From the NCBI GenBank assembly GCA_030549775.1, contig CM060177.1, forward strand, positions 31,090,014 to 31,154,013: a stretch of DNA of 64,000 nt, written 5' to 3'. The notes under the pieces are model-generated. The model was given only the letters and a program-made list of their open reading frames with translations, had not been told where the DNA came from and ran no database searches. Below, piece by piece: positions 33,746 to 47,200 of the stretch (position 1 is its first letter; each line of letters starts with the position of its first letter). The translations under genes and the position numbers were made by a program. The stretch is from Tamarix chinensis. Its lineage: Eukaryota; Streptophyta; Magnoliopsida; Caryophyllales; Tamaricaceae.

Positions 33746-36700
33746 TCCGAGGCATAAAAATCCTACATAAGTCATCATACAATTTCAATCCATACTCAAC
33801 CAATGATACAGTTTTCTAAACCAATGTAATTTAGATGCATTAGAACATACTCTAAAATCACCAAACATTTCATAATTAGCTGAACATGTTAACCACATAA
33901 TCATGTTCACATACTCAAACACATACAATATTTAAAAGGTATACTAACATGTGTTCGCATTAAAGTTATAAAGTCATACAAACATAGAATTCCACTCAAA
34001 AGCGTTATATACTTAAATAATCATAAAGCATAGCCAGCACCTTCCATTTCAAGAATACATACATCCCATGATTTTACCATAAGTAAAGGTAAGTAATAAC
34101 TTACCTACATTCAAAGCTAGGCAAGAAATTTGAGAAAGAGAGAGATATATTGAGAGCTCGACAATCCACGATAATGGTTTCCTAAATTGCTGATAGAAAT
34201 CGTAAGATTAGGTTAGAAACTACCTTACCGATCAACAATTCAAGTATTACAATTTAATCAACAAAGAGAGATACAAATGATCTTTTTTAGGAAACGTTCA
34301 TGACCGTTACTCTATTAAGATTTAAAATTAAATATTAACCATATCGGATTCAACACATATGAATTAGGACATTTAAAATTGATTTGGAAAATCAAGGAAA
34401 GAAAAATAGAGTATAAGTTAATTTTATTGAAAAAGACTTACTAATTAGATTTTTACAACCAAAGAGACAAGCCAACCATTTTCAAAGAGCTAATCCACAC
34501 CAATAAGATAAAAATACAATTAAAATGATTTTAAATCAAAGCTAGTAATCCATTAGGCAAAAAAAGTATAAGCAAATCATTTTCATAAAACTATCTCCAA
34601 AAGTTAGGGTTTCTAAGCCCGAACTGCAAACCAACTAATCAACTTCGATTACCTCAAATTGATGGCTTAAGAACACAATTAAACTAATTTTAAAATAAAT
34701 ATTTATAATCAATTTCAACAAAATAACCTTACGTTAACCCAATTTAAGATAATTGTTTCCCAAAATTAGGGTTTTAAAGTCTAAGATACAAACTTGGACA
34801 ATTCAAATTAATTAATCACAACTGAAGGTGTTAGAATACAATTAAGGTCGTTTTAACTATTTCTATAAATTCAATTTTAGAAAAATTACTATACAAATGA
34901 CTAATTTTATAATTTTATTTGAAATCTAAGGTTTTAGGCCCCAAAAATACAATTTAATTAAATTATTTAAAATGGATGTTTAGATATGCAATTAGATATA
35001 TTTTATAATATATTATATTATTAATTGATTAAAAAATAATAAAAGAAATACCCAATATAATATAGCTAGAGCTTTTGAGTCTGGGATGCCAATCCAATCA
35101 ATTGTCGTTAAAATATTTAAATTGATGGTTTGGAATTGCAATTAAATATATTCTAATGTAAATTATATAATCAATTGAATAAAGTAACTTGATTACATAA
35201 TTCAATTTAGATCCGTAAGTGTTTTGACCTAGAAATCTAATTTCAATTGATTTCACATGATTTTCCCAAATTGACACTTCCAATATATAATTAAATATAT
35301 TTAAAAATATATTGTAAAATCAATTAAATGAAATAACTAGATTATACAATTAAACTTCGTTACACACAGATTTTGACCTAGAAATCTAATTCCAATTAAT
35401 TCTACATAAATTTCTCAAATTAACAATTCCAATATGAAATAAGATACATTTTACACCGTATTGTATAATCAATTTATCAAAAATAGCTTAAACAGATGAA
35501 TTCGCTAAATCCGGACATAATTGAGTTAACATTCCGATTTTCACAAATCAACCACATACACTATGATTAACCACTTTAAATCAATCATACAACATATATA
35601 TACATAATTAACAAATAATTTAGTTTATCGTAAGCTAATTCATACAAAATTACTCAAAAGAAAATTCAGGGTTTCCAAAAATTTATACCAAACAACGAGT
35701 TGTGTATTGGTGCGGGTGAAGACCGAGGAAGATCCGTCGAAGGTCGATGGACGTTCGCCGGTGATTGGGCGGTTAGAGGTGGCCGGACGGTGGCTCACCA
35801 CTGCTGTCTTCGTATGCTGATGTTGTTGCCATGCCACTACTACTCTGCCTGGTTATTGTTGATGTCGACGACGATGAACGAAGGGAGTGGTGGTGTGGTC
35901 AAGCGACAGTTGTGGTGGTTGGTCAGTTAGTTGGTAACATAGTGGTGGTGAGGTTGTCAAAAGAGAAGGGAGCAAGGGAAATGCCCCAAAACCCTAATTT
36001 TAAGAATTTAACTAATTAAGATTTTATTTTGGAAATAAATTAAATTAATTATTTTTATTAAAATAAAAGGAAGTTAATTAAGGAAAATAATAAATATTTT
36101 AATTAAGAAAAATTTGGGTATTTTACTAATTAAATTGGAATTTAGGAAAAATCATTCAAAAATTCTAATTTAGCCTAAAAAGAAATTTTAATATTATTTT
36201 ATTAAAATATTATTATTTTTAAACATCCCAAATATCTAAATTATTTTAATTATCCTAACTCAACTATTTTTCTTTTTCTCTTTTTCCTTTTTCCTTTTCT
36301 TTCTTTCTTTTCCTTCCTTTTTCTTTCTTTTTCCTTCTTCTCCTTTTCTTTTTCTCTTCTCCTCCCCCGAATCGGTCCTAGCTTCCCACGGCCCAAACCT
36401 CTCCTTCTCTTTTTTTTTTCTCTCAGCTTGGCCTAGACCTCGGAACGTCGTGTTTTGTTTAATCTTTCCCCATCGTCGCCGAACTGGTCCTGTCTTCTTT
36501 TCTTTCTTTTCCTTTCTCCAACCACCCGGTCCATGCCACCTTCTTCTTCCTCCTTCTTCTTCCCTGTCGCAGCCTGCAACGCCCAACCTCCCAAGAATTT
36601 TACCGCCAGCCACACCCGTTTTGACCAGTCGTTTCCTCTCCTCTCTCCTCCCCCTGACTCGCCAGCCAACTTCACCCAACCACTTCTCCCCTCTTCTCAC

Positions 36701-36833
36701 ACATTTTTCTCTTTTTCCCTGGTCAGTCACGAGCCACGTTTGAATTTTGTCGGCCAACCATCGCCGCCGGTGAGCCCTAACCGACCTACCCCGATTCTCC
36801 CGTCTCCCCTCTAACCTTAGCCCTCCTTTATTT

Positions 36834-36841
36834 CTATAAAT
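36834..36841 (+). promoter_or_regulatory. Putative LTR core promoter TATA box (copy L)
   Basis: TATAAATACCCCC, 857 bp from the start of copy L at 35977, the same offset and context as in copies I1 and O1. Confidence 0.6.
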
Positions 36842-37492
36842 ACCCCCTACCCAGCCTGGAATCGAGCCTTTCTCCGAAACCCAAATTTTCTTTCTCGTGC
36901 ATCGCCGCCACTTCAGACACTTCTTCTACCACCATCAGCCAACATCACTGCCCACTCTTTCCACCTAAGCACTCCCTGCACCGCCCTCTAACTAACTACA
37001 CCACCCTTCTTCCTCGATTTACCCTACACGAGCCACCCCGGCCATGCAAAGTAACCTCCTCGACCGTCCACCACCACTTCCGCCACAACCATTGCCCCTT
37101 TCACATCCCAAACTGTACTATAGACTCTCCTCTACCTTCCCCTACCTTCCTTTTCCTCTTCCCCCATTTCCTTCTCTCTTTCTTCCTTTCCTTCCCTTTA
37201 GGCCACCACAACTACCGCCGTGCACCGCCACCTTTGGTTGCGCTGCCACCCTCATTCTACTCCTCTCCATCTAGGCAACCATAAACACCCCAACTCTCAC
37301 CCTCATTCTTCCTCTCCTTTTCCCAGCATTCAACTTTTACTCTTTTATTCTCTTTTTCTGGCCACCGCCGCCGCCACCTTGCATCACCGCCAGTGCCGCC
37401 TGTCACCACCAACCCAAGGTGGAACCCTAGACCCTATTTATACAAGCTTCAATTATTTATTTTTATTATTTTTCCAATATTTTGAGTATATT

Positions 37493-37494
37493 AT

Positions 37495-37545
<51 letters not shown>
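37493..37545. repeat. (ACT)n microsatellite, copy L
   Basis: About 17 ACT units; ATC/ATT arrays follow at 37633-37691. Confidence 0.93.
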
Positions 37546-37547
<2 letters not shown>

Positions 37548-37806
37548 ATGTTATTATTATTATTGTTATTGTGGGCCGAAGCCCTATTCTGTTTATTTTG
37601 ATTTTATTATTATTGTTGTTGTTGTTGTTATGTGTTATTATTATTATTATTATCATCATCATCATCATCATCATCATTATTATTATTATTAGTGTTATTA
37701 TTATTTCAAAGTAGGGTCAAAACCCTACTTTACTTTATTTTCAAGTTATACTATTATTAGTAATATTATCATTATTATTACTATTATTTCATAATTACTA
37801 TTATTG

Positions 37807-37811
<5 letters not shown>

Positions 37812-37866
<55 letters not shown>

Positions 37867-37867
37867 T
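37812..37867. repeat. (ATT)n microsatellite, copy L
   Basis: About 18 ATT units at the position equivalent to the ATT arrays of copy I1. Confidence 0.93.
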
Positions 37868-39409
37868 ACTATTTTTATTATTAATGTTAATAGTATTATT
37901 TTGGTGAAGGGTCGAAGCCCTTTTTCCACTATTTATTTCGAACCATACTATAATTATTATTATTATCGTTACTATTATCATTATTATCATTATTTTTTTT
38001 AGTATCATTATTAATATTAGGGTAAAATCTTCAAATCTTATATTACTATCTTTTACAATATGACTATTATTACTTTTACCTTTAGAAAAATTAGTAATTA
38101 GTTAGTGTTGTTACTATCATATTATTATTTTATCCAAAACCCTAATCTTAGCATAAATAAGGAATTAATGGTATTTTTAGTAGGATGTAACATAATCTTT
38201 AGTTTTCCCTCTTATAAGTGAGACCAGTCAAAGTCCTAAGGAAGCGTAGGAGCGTGCTCCAAGACCGGTGTCGTATTAGGTAAGGGTGTAACTAAGGCCT
38301 TATGTGTGATTATGTGCCTTATATGCTTGTATGCCATGTATCATGTTGTGTTACTTAACTTATGCTTATTGTTATAATTATTTCATGTATAGTATGGCTT
38401 GAAGTTGAGGTATGCATATATGCTTTCATATGGTATGCATGATTGTGTATATGTGGTGACATGTGATGTAATGTATTGTGACATTTTAGACATACATGTG
38501 AGAATGTTTAAGGTGGTATTATGGGGTGGAAAGGATGAAAGAGGAAAATGGAGAAGTAAGTTGACTAGAGAGGAATAGGTTGGCCATGGGATGTGAGTTG
38601 ACCTAAATATTTTAATAATCCATGAGTGGATGAATAAAAAGGGGATTTTAAATGAAATAAAAGAGTGGAGAATCTAGAATCTTGTATGGGAGAATCTAGG
38701 ATTTTGCATGGAGGAATCTAGGGTTTTGCATGGATGAATCTAGGGTTTCACATGGGAGTTTTAGGGTTTGCATGAAAAAGTTCGAAGGATTACATGGAAT
38801 GTGTAAAGTTTGCATGGGGTGAAATTTACATATGGAAAGTTGAATTGGGGTGTAAGGAAGGTAATGGAAGTGTTGTTTGGGTGTTTGAATGCTTTGAATG
38901 AAAAATAGTATGTGGGACAGTATAAGGGTACATAGGAGACCGAGCTAGGGTTTAAAGTAACCAACTAGGGTTTGGCGTGGCTACTTAGGGTTTTATGGTC
39001 ACACGTGTACTTGGTGATTAAAGTGTGATGATGAGGGTGGAATATATGGGTTGTGTTGTGTGGAGTGTTAAAATGATTTGGATTGTGTGAGGTGGAGTAG
39101 GATGGGCCACTTAGGCCTAAATTAGGGTTTCGGAATAAAACCCTAGAGTGAGACAGTAAGTGGACTTGAAAGTGTAAGGTAGTGGGCCTTGGCCCACATA
39201 CGTGAGAAATGGGCTCTAGTGTGAGTTAGGGTAAGGAGGAAAGGATGTAGGGTCGAGTTAGGAGGTGTATAAGTATCATAATATGGGACGGGACCTTTGA
39301 AGAATAAGTATAGAGGGAGTTAGTCATGCATGTCTAGGGTTAAATTTATGAATTAGACACTTAAGACATTAATTATGTAAAGTAAAAAATTATTGAGTCG
39401 GGTCCAAGC

Positions 39410-39755
39410 TGATCCATCGGTTAGGAATAGTGGTTAGGGTGTTCCACCCTATACGTATCTGGTCCACCGGCTATAATAGTAGTCGGGAGCTTTATGCCCT
39501 GTGTGTTTCCAGCCCATCGGCTATAATAGTAGGGGATCCCGAGCTCAATAAACCAAACCTGAGTCTGCTAAAACACATAAAAGACACTAAGTACCTACAG
39601 TGGAACACCATATGAGTACGAACCAAACCGATCCACCGGTAAGGAATAGTGGTTAGGGTATTCTACCTTATATGTGACCGGTCCACTGGCTATAATAGTG
39701 GTTAGGTGCGTGTTGCCCTATATGTGATCGAGCCACCGGCTAAAATAGTGGGAGG
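39410..39755 (+). repeat. Array of hairpin-type units, copy L
   Basis: Six units near 39417, 39466, 39517, 39634, 39686 and 39735, again three plus three with a central spacer. Confidence 0.8.
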
Positions 39756-41342
39756 TTCCTGTACCCGCATGGATTGATAAAAAGAGCATAGCGTGAAATG
39801 AGAATCTATAACAGATTAATTAAGTAATTAATCCGGACTATAGATGGACCTCTGTATATTTACCTGAATGACCGTATGCTATGATGTTATCATGTTGGCT
39901 TATATGTTGTTTCTATTATTCTGCTTGGTTTATATACTTCAAAAGTATAAAATCAATATTAAGGATATTTAAAAAAATTTGGAAAAGTTTTCAGAAAAAA
40001 ATTTATATTATTTAAGAAAATACATAATAAGACCTCAAAAAATATTTAAACCATATAGGAAAATATTTAATTAAAATTCTAAAAGATCGGGATTAATTTA
40101 AATAATTCTCAAAAATAGTCATCCACAAACCAAAAAGGTAAAATGAAAGAAAATTAATTTTGGAAAGAAAATCATAAATAAGTTATGAAAATCGTTTTAA
40201 GATAAACTTTCTGATGATCTTAACGACCTTAAAAAAATAAATAAATTCAATATCAAAAATATTTTCTATGGATAAAAATAATTTTAATAAATTTACTATT
40301 TTAAAAGGAAATTTTATAATTTAAATGATTTATTTCATTAATGAAATATAACTCCAAAAAAATTTGTAATTGTATGACGAAGTTACAATTGAAAATGAAT
40401 CTAAAATATAAAAAATAAAATACAAGGAAGAATGAAAATATATATTTTTAAAACCAAATTGAAATCATATGAATATAATAAAATCATAATTGTGAACGAA
40501 TTTATCTAGAATGAATCCCAACGATAATGATTAATTAAATTCTTATATAAATTCAAAATTATCGATAAATCCATAAAATGAATCAAAATTAAAATAATTA
40601 AATATTTTCATTAAATTATGATAATAAAATAATTAAGCTTAATGAAACTAAAATTTAAAAATACGAGGTATTACAAAGAAGGGAGGGGAGGGATTGGTTT
40701 CTATAACATGAAGAACAAGAGAAGTATTATTCAAATACTTGGGTAAAACTCATGAAATTAAAGGAGGAGATGAGAGAGAGAAATGCACATGAGGGTTGAA
40801 AAATGAAAAATGCAAAGTGAATGGAAGCATAAGGAGGGATGATGGTTAAAGTTCTGCAAGGGGAAAGTGAGAAGAGCTAACTCAAAGCGTGGTTGATCAA
40901 CACTTGAATGAAGAAAAGGTTGAGGGATGAGGTGAGGTCTGTAAGAAAATGAGTGGGAGATAAGGTTAGATGACTTATGGTTAAAAACTCAACTAGAGAT
41001 AGGACCCCCAATGGTCAGATGGTTGGATGCAAAAAGCTAAAAAAGAACAAAAAGTATGAAAAAAACAACTTTTGTCACCTATGATCGCCTACCTAAACCC
41101 CTACAATTGCTCGTCTCTACCCTAGTGCTCGATCATCCGACCTACAAACCTTAGTCGACCGCTGGCCCAAAAAACTCATTTTATATCATTTTGACCTAAT
41201 TAATAGATTGCACTTCCACCATAGAAAAACACACGTAAAAATAACACACTATCCACTTCTTATTTCTATTATCAAATTCATATAACATATCAAGTTAAAT
41301 TTACTTTATCATTAAAGGTTTACAAGAAAATGGGGTATTATA

Positions 41343-42389
41343 TATGGAGATCACTTATCCATATATATATATGTACCCAAGCTCATCAGGTTTTATAAAC
41401 CTTCACACATATTCTTACCCAAATTTGTTTTTGGATTACCCATACGCATACCTGTTGGGTGAAAATGCATTAAATTTTGGGTATTATCTATCCTGTTTAC
41501 ATTTCTACTATTAGACTATAGGAACATCCTTAAAAATATTATACTCATATGCTTGTGTAAGACAAAAATCCAAGAGATTATTAGGTACATGATTTGTATC
41601 AAACATGATATAACAATAATTGTACCTTTAGCATAATTTTATTGTATATTTAGTATAATTGTATTGTACTTATAATTATAAAAGCATAACACAATTATAC
41701 TAAAGGTACAAGTACTACAAAAAGATCATAAAGGTGTAAGCATTATTATTGTTACACTTGGTAGGATAGATAAATATGGATACAATTTGAGTAAAATAAT
41801 ATATGATCTGAATCTAATCTAAAATAATAATTTATGAAATGATAATATATTCAAGTATTTGGTAAATACAAATTATTTTTATATAAATGTAGTTGAAGTA
41901 ATAATAATATTTGGTAACTTATTTAAAAGCAAATGAATTAATATAAAATGACAATTTTAGAAATGTCGGAGTGGTTGATGGAGTAATTAATAAAATGTAT
42001 TTTTATAATGAAGATAAATAGTATAAGATTTTTTAGATATTTAGATAAAAGTAGTAAGACACACTTATAAAGTAAAAATAAGTTATAAATAATAATCTAA
42101 AAATATTAAAGTAAAATAAATGACCTAAAATATTTGATAATAACAAAATAAATTGTTGTCTAAACAGTGCTTTAATAATCTCTTCCAAGATCCATTGAGT
42201 TCTAAGTAATGGATCGGATTTATATTGGTTAGGTAAAGGAATTTTAGACATACCCAAATAAATAAATAAATAAATAGGTTTACGGTAAAATGGTTCAATG
42301 AGAGTTTTGGACCATCCTTAAACCGTTTACCAATGACTAAATCCTCGAAAAAGGGTTAACAACAGAACATCGATACCTAAAATAAAGGC
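41343..42389. other. AT-rich intergenic flank, no gene seen
   Basis: Mostly AT-rich sequence between the left repeat stack and the alpha-SNAP gene. It includes a short AAAT run near 42256 and a partly palindromic stretch at 42278-42340 (GGTTTACGGT ... AAACCGTTTACC). A 27-bp segment at 42285-42311 recurs with five changes at 43790-43816. No coding signal, RNA gene or recognisable transposon terminus was found. Confidence 0.6.
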
Positions 42390-42590
42390 TTACAAAAAAT
42401 TACTAAAATATAAGGAGCTGTACAGATATTATTTCACTTACTAAGCCTCTACCATCGGTCCTCTGAGGTCCAACCCAGGTGCATTTCTTGCTTTCTAAAT
42501 CAAATATATTAGTGCTTGACGCCGGGTATGAGCCCAAAACGTCCACTCCTCCGCTATATCGCTAAGCCATTCGGCCGCGCTATTATTTGC
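42390..42590 (-). mobile_element. tRNA-derived SINE candidate
   Basis: On the minus strand a head with TGGCTTAGCGAT (42569 down to 42558, box A-like) is followed about 35 bp later by GGGCTCATACCCGG (42535 down to 42522, box B-like), the spacing of a Pol III promoter. It continues with a unique body containing CACCTGGGTTGGACC and fades into T-rich sequence. Plant SINEs have this plan. No target duplication was found and the 3' end is approximate. It lies 130-330 bp upstream of the alpha-SNAP start. Confidence 0.5.
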
Positions 42591-42719
42591 AAATTCCGTT
42601 CGGTGTTGTTGGGGCCACCGAAGACACCTTCATTTTTCTTGCATACCAGGCCCTGATCGCTTTCACCATTTTTTTTTCTTTCCCCGCAGTGTACACATAT
42701 CTTAATTCTGTCTCTGATA
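42591..42719 (+). promoter_or_regulatory. 5' leader of the alpha-SNAP gene
   Basis: Sequence between the SINE candidate and the ATG. A T-rich tract ending CCCCGCAG at 42689 looks like a splice acceptor, so a 5'-UTR intron is possible. No convincing TATA box was found, and the transcription start is unknown. Confidence 0.4.
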
Positions 42720-44207
42720 ATGACGGATCATATAGCTAGAGCAGAAGATTTCGAGAGGAAAGCTGAGAAGAAAATCGGTGGATGGGGTTTATTCGGCTCG
42801 AAGTTCGAAGAAGCTGCTGACTTTTACGAGAAAGCTGCCAATTCTTACAAAATCGCCAAATCCTGTATGCGATTAATATTTGATTTGTCATTTCAGCTTT
42901 ATGCGTTCAATTTCATAGCCTTCTTTTCCTGATGCCCGGTTTGATCGCCGCAATATATGGTATTTCTGTTGTTGATGTAATTGCTATCAGTTTTGCGTAT
43001 TCATTGTTTCATGCAGCGGATGATTGTTTTCATAGATTAAAAATCAATTCATATACTTCTGTTCAACCCCTTTGCTATTGCATTCAGGGTTTTCGCTCGT
43101 TAGTATGTTCATTGAGAAATTTTGAGAACTTCACGGGAAGATAGGAAGGAAAAAAAAAGCATGAGGAAAATGGAAAGTAAAAGGCGTTTTTAAAAGTATT
43201 AATCATCGTTAAATGATCACGAATCAATCTGAGAATGCCGACTATTTCCATAATGACTTACAGGACTTTGGATCGCTGTTAGTATGTTCCCATGGCATTT
43301 GCTGGAACTAATCGAAAGTTCTCAAAAGAAATTTGCAAGAACTGAGAGGAGCATTGTTGTGATGTCAGGTTACTTGTTTTGCTAGAGATGTTATGCGGAA
43401 AAAAAAATATATTGAGTTTTTGCTGCTAATTCGACTTTTTCACTTTGGATTGGTTAATTTTGTTTGATTTGGCTTGTTTAATGTTACACAGGGAATCAAG
43501 CTGGATCAGTTTACACTAAATTGGCAGAATGTCATTTGAAGGTACATACACTCCGTGATACAGTCAAATAGGTTTCGTTTTCTTTTACATGGACTGACAT
43601 TGAAGCCATGTGTTTGGTAGTGGATAGTACACATGAGGCTGCTGCTGCTTTTTTGGATGCTGCCAATTGCTACAAGAAGATTTCACCTAAGGGTACGTGT
43701 TATTTTGCGTAGCTTGAAGTTATTTTATGTTGTGTAAGTGTTGATTATCATATACAACTGTGATTATGCTCACAAGAGTAGCCATTTGGTGAAATAGTTC
43801 GATGAGGGTTTTGGTCCATTGTTACCTTTGTATACCATGTATATAGCTGGATTCTTTGTGTGTTATTATCTGGATTTTATTCAGAGAGTTTTCTATGTGA
43901 GTTCTCGTTAAAAATCCTTATAGAGGCTATCTATGTGAGGTTCCTAAAGTTATATTTCAGCGTATACATATCTATCTCCTTCCATTTCATTCAAAAAATT
44001 CACTATTATTTTCATCTTCATTCGATTACTTTGAGTGGCTATCTGAAAGTGGATTATGATGATCACGTTTGTGGGTGTTTGAGAAGAAGATCCACATCAG
44101 AAATGCTAATCGGACATGTTTACTTATACTTTTATAATTTTTTGCGATTACAATAAAAAAAATTATTAGATTATAGTATTAAATGATCATATTAATATTA
44201 ATAATTA

Positions 44208-44238
<31 letters not shown>

Positions 44239-47200
44239 TTTAGTTTCCACTCTCAATGAAGGAACATATATTCAAATATCTTAATTTAATATTCATGAAT
44301 AAATTGAACGCGTGCTTCTAATTTTATATGGAGAACTAATTTCTTGATCTTCATAGAAAACTAGAGATGGAAGATGGAAAACTGTGTTCCAAAAGTAAGT
44401 GCATCTTAAGAGTTTTTTGCACCCATGGTCACCCATTATTGTTGAAATCCTATCATCATTGTTCATGAAATACTTAATTTAGTGTTGACTCCTTATAATG
44501 GATCCAAAATCAAATGGATAAGTTTGCATTCCTATTTAGTTCTTTCTAATCATCATGTCTTTCTTCCAAATTCATTTGTTGAGAAATATACCTAAGCTTT
44601 TAATTGTACATATGTACTAACAAGATATAATATCATAACTAATATTAGTACAAAATAAGACTTCAATAGTGAAAATTAATCAAAATAGCGACTTTTAAAC
44701 GGAAAAGGATAAAGTATTTAAAGCAATATTCAATGACCAAGTTAAGAAACAAAAACATTATATCGATAAGTGATCTAAAACTAAATGCTAATTATTGATC
44801 ATTCCAAAATTAAGGTAAAAAATCCTAATGCTTATTACTATGCTCTCTAAGGGTTGTTCTTTAGAACTTATTTTTGTTGATCTGATTTGATTGGTGCTAA
44901 TCTCATCTTATTTGATCCGTGTTGACGAGAATAATAATTATGATAATAATATTTATAATACTTTTAATATTGATAATAATAATAATTAATTATGATAATT
45001 ATAATTATATTAGTTATAATAATTATAATCATTATAGTCGTTATAATCAATGTATTAATAATTATGTTATAATTATTATAATCAATGCATTTACAATTAT
45101 GTTCTTAATTAGAACTATAATAATTACATTAGTAATAATAATTATATTTATTATTATAATTAATGTATAAATAATTAGGTTATTAATTATAATTATATTA
45201 ATTATATTAATAATAATTATAAAAATTATGTTATAATCATATTTATTATTATTATTATTATTATTATTTATTAATATTAATATTATTGTTGATATTATTA
45301 AATTTACTATTATTGTCAATCATTACTAATGAAAAACAATTGATTAATATAATAAATAAATAATAGTTACTTTATAATATAAAGCCCTAATAATAATTAA
45401 TAATATTATTATTATTAATTAATAATTATTATTACTTAATTAATATTATGAATTATTATTGACAATGTTATATTTATTATGATTATTATTATTAACAGGA
45501 TTGCTATTCATTATTGTTTTTATTACTAATTATGAATTATTAATAATCATAATATTATTATAACATAATTAATATTAATATTAAATCAAGCTATCATTGT
45601 TACTTATTATTATTTAATATTATTAAATTTATTGTTACAGTTATTAATTATTAATACTATAAATTATTATTAATATTATCGGTTATATTATTAAAGTTAA
45701 TTGTTATTAATATTTATCAAAAAATAAAAAATAAAATATTGTTTATATTAATAATCTTCTCATTATTGAATTAAAATTAAACTTGTTTATTATTATGTTA
45801 ATCTAATATGATCTTACTGGTGCTAATATGATATGATCTGATGGGCTGTAAAAATAAGATCAAGAGAACAAGGCCTAAGTAATGAGTCACTGAATATATT
45901 TTACTTAGTTCTCTGATTCCCATTTTTTCTCTTCACCTAATTTTCTGCTTTAATATTCGTACTACATTGTTTTCTTTATAAGCTAATAAGTCTCTCAGTC
46001 TCTTTAGTTATTGAAATGATATGGTTTCTTAACAAATAATTTCATCAGCTCAATGAGGATAGAATTGTGTATTATGGTAAAGCACTCAAAACATGATAGC
46101 ATAAGAAGGTACCCTAAGCACTGAAAAAACACAGAGATCAAGAACTGCACTGTGGAGGATATTTCTTGTCAGTAAATTAAAATCAGAATGAACAAGGCAG
46201 AAAAAATACCTCAGACAGCCAATGATTAGAAAACTGAATGGAGGGAGAGAGATAGTGAAAGGGATGGATAATGAATGAAGACAAAGTTTACAGTGGGATG
46301 GTTTGAGGTTTGTGTGTCAATATTATACCAATTCCCAGTTTAAAATCAAAACTATCAGAAGAACAATTATAATCAACTACCACAGAATTATTTCACCACC
46401 AAGCTGATAATAGGCATAAGTTCTCATTTTCTTCTCCCAACTTTTTCAGATGCTACTATCTGCAAATTGGAAGACCCAAAATTATTGTAGTTGGAAGTAC
46501 TAGGAATTAAAAAGATGGCTTAATGATCTGCTTCTTGACAGCATGAACGGCTAACAACACTTGTCTTCCATCTTGATCTTTTAGTACCTCCACTCTTAAA
46601 TCATTACTTTAAACTTTTTGATTGTTTATTGGGATAATATAAAGGGAGAAAGCATAACTATTGTGCAGGGGTGTTTGGTCTTTCAAAAAATCATTTTAAC
46701 CTGAAAATCAGCTTCCTGCATTTGTTGCTAGTAGCTTTTTTCATTAGCTACTCTAAAAGCCCTTTTTCTTACTTTCTAAAAAGTCATTTGAGTATCTTCA
46801 TGCACAATTTTGTTAGGCCAAACTTCAAATATTTTTGGTATACAAGCTGAAGAAAGAGCTGAACTAAACGGCCACTACATTTGATTTAGGATACTAGCAT
46901 TGAATTAAAAATCTTCAAATGTGGAAATTACCTCAATTCTGGGATGCTATGGTTCAGTTTGATCAAATTTCAACTGATGGACTTGTTCACATAAAAATCT
47001 TTTTTTTTTTATGTGGCCAAAGTTATGGATCAATCATTTACTTCTTCAAAGTAAACTTATTTTTCTTTAGTGTGTTTATATTGTCTCAGATTTCCAGTGA
47101 TTACACTTCTTTCTCTATGTCTTACTTCAGTTCCTTATCATTTATATTATCACTAATGTTACACCCATGTAATGCACGGATTTTACTTTTTAAAAATTTT

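Larger units (their letters stand above)
35977..39925 (+). mobile_element. Long LTR-type element (copy L), 3'-truncated
   Basis: Starts GGAAATGCCCCAAAACCC (first T of the usual TG changed to G). AT-rich start, polypyrimidine tract (36266-36365), TATAAATA at 36834, GC-rich segment, ACT/ATT/ATC arrays (37490-37870), then the purine-rich half with hairpin units (39410-39755). Homology to copy I1 stops near 39925, about 0.6 kb before the expected terminus; AT-rich sequence of host F follows. It is the best uninterrupted reference for the P/Q junction (38205-38250) that reveals the I1-into-O1 insertion. No coding domains. Confidence 0.75.
16401..40675 (-). mobile_element. Long LTR-type element (copy F), host of several insertions
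   Basis: Left end TGTAACACCCCC at 16401, right end GAGGTATTACA at 40675. Flanking 5-mers are GAGAA (16396-16400) and AAGAA (40676-40680), four of five matching. Own sequence is 16401-16624 (plus the 16625-16629 target copy), 32399-35976 and about 39930-40675; copy A (16630-32393) and copy L (35977-39925) are inserted. The purine-rich GC-rich part is 35690-35976 and the AT-rich start on the minus strand is 40675 down to 39930. Short direct units with 'gtggcattaaagctga' lie at 33590-33745. No coding domains are recognised in its 4.5 kb. Confidence 0.6.
11279..41342 (-). mobile_element. Outermost host element (copy K), tentative
   Basis: Bases 11279-12166 match the minus-strand middle of copies B and H in order and wording (an AT-rich block with 'ccatttttcctttaattttt'-like stretches). 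The segments 16030-16400 and 40676-41342 would be its remaining parts, ending at a worn GGGGTATTATA at 41342. Its left portion is replaced by copy E. The assignment rests on flank logic and a terminal motif with CA changed to TA, not on a target-site duplication. Confidence 0.35.

Noticed and set aside
35700..36019. Short open frames in the GC-rich part of copy F
   Set aside because: Two overlapping frames without family resemblance, within the transcribed-type segment of an LTR-like element.
42522..42584. Functional tRNA gene
   Set aside because: A- and B-like boxes are present, but the sequence cannot complete an acceptor stem or a normal anticodon arm by eye; a SINE head fits better.
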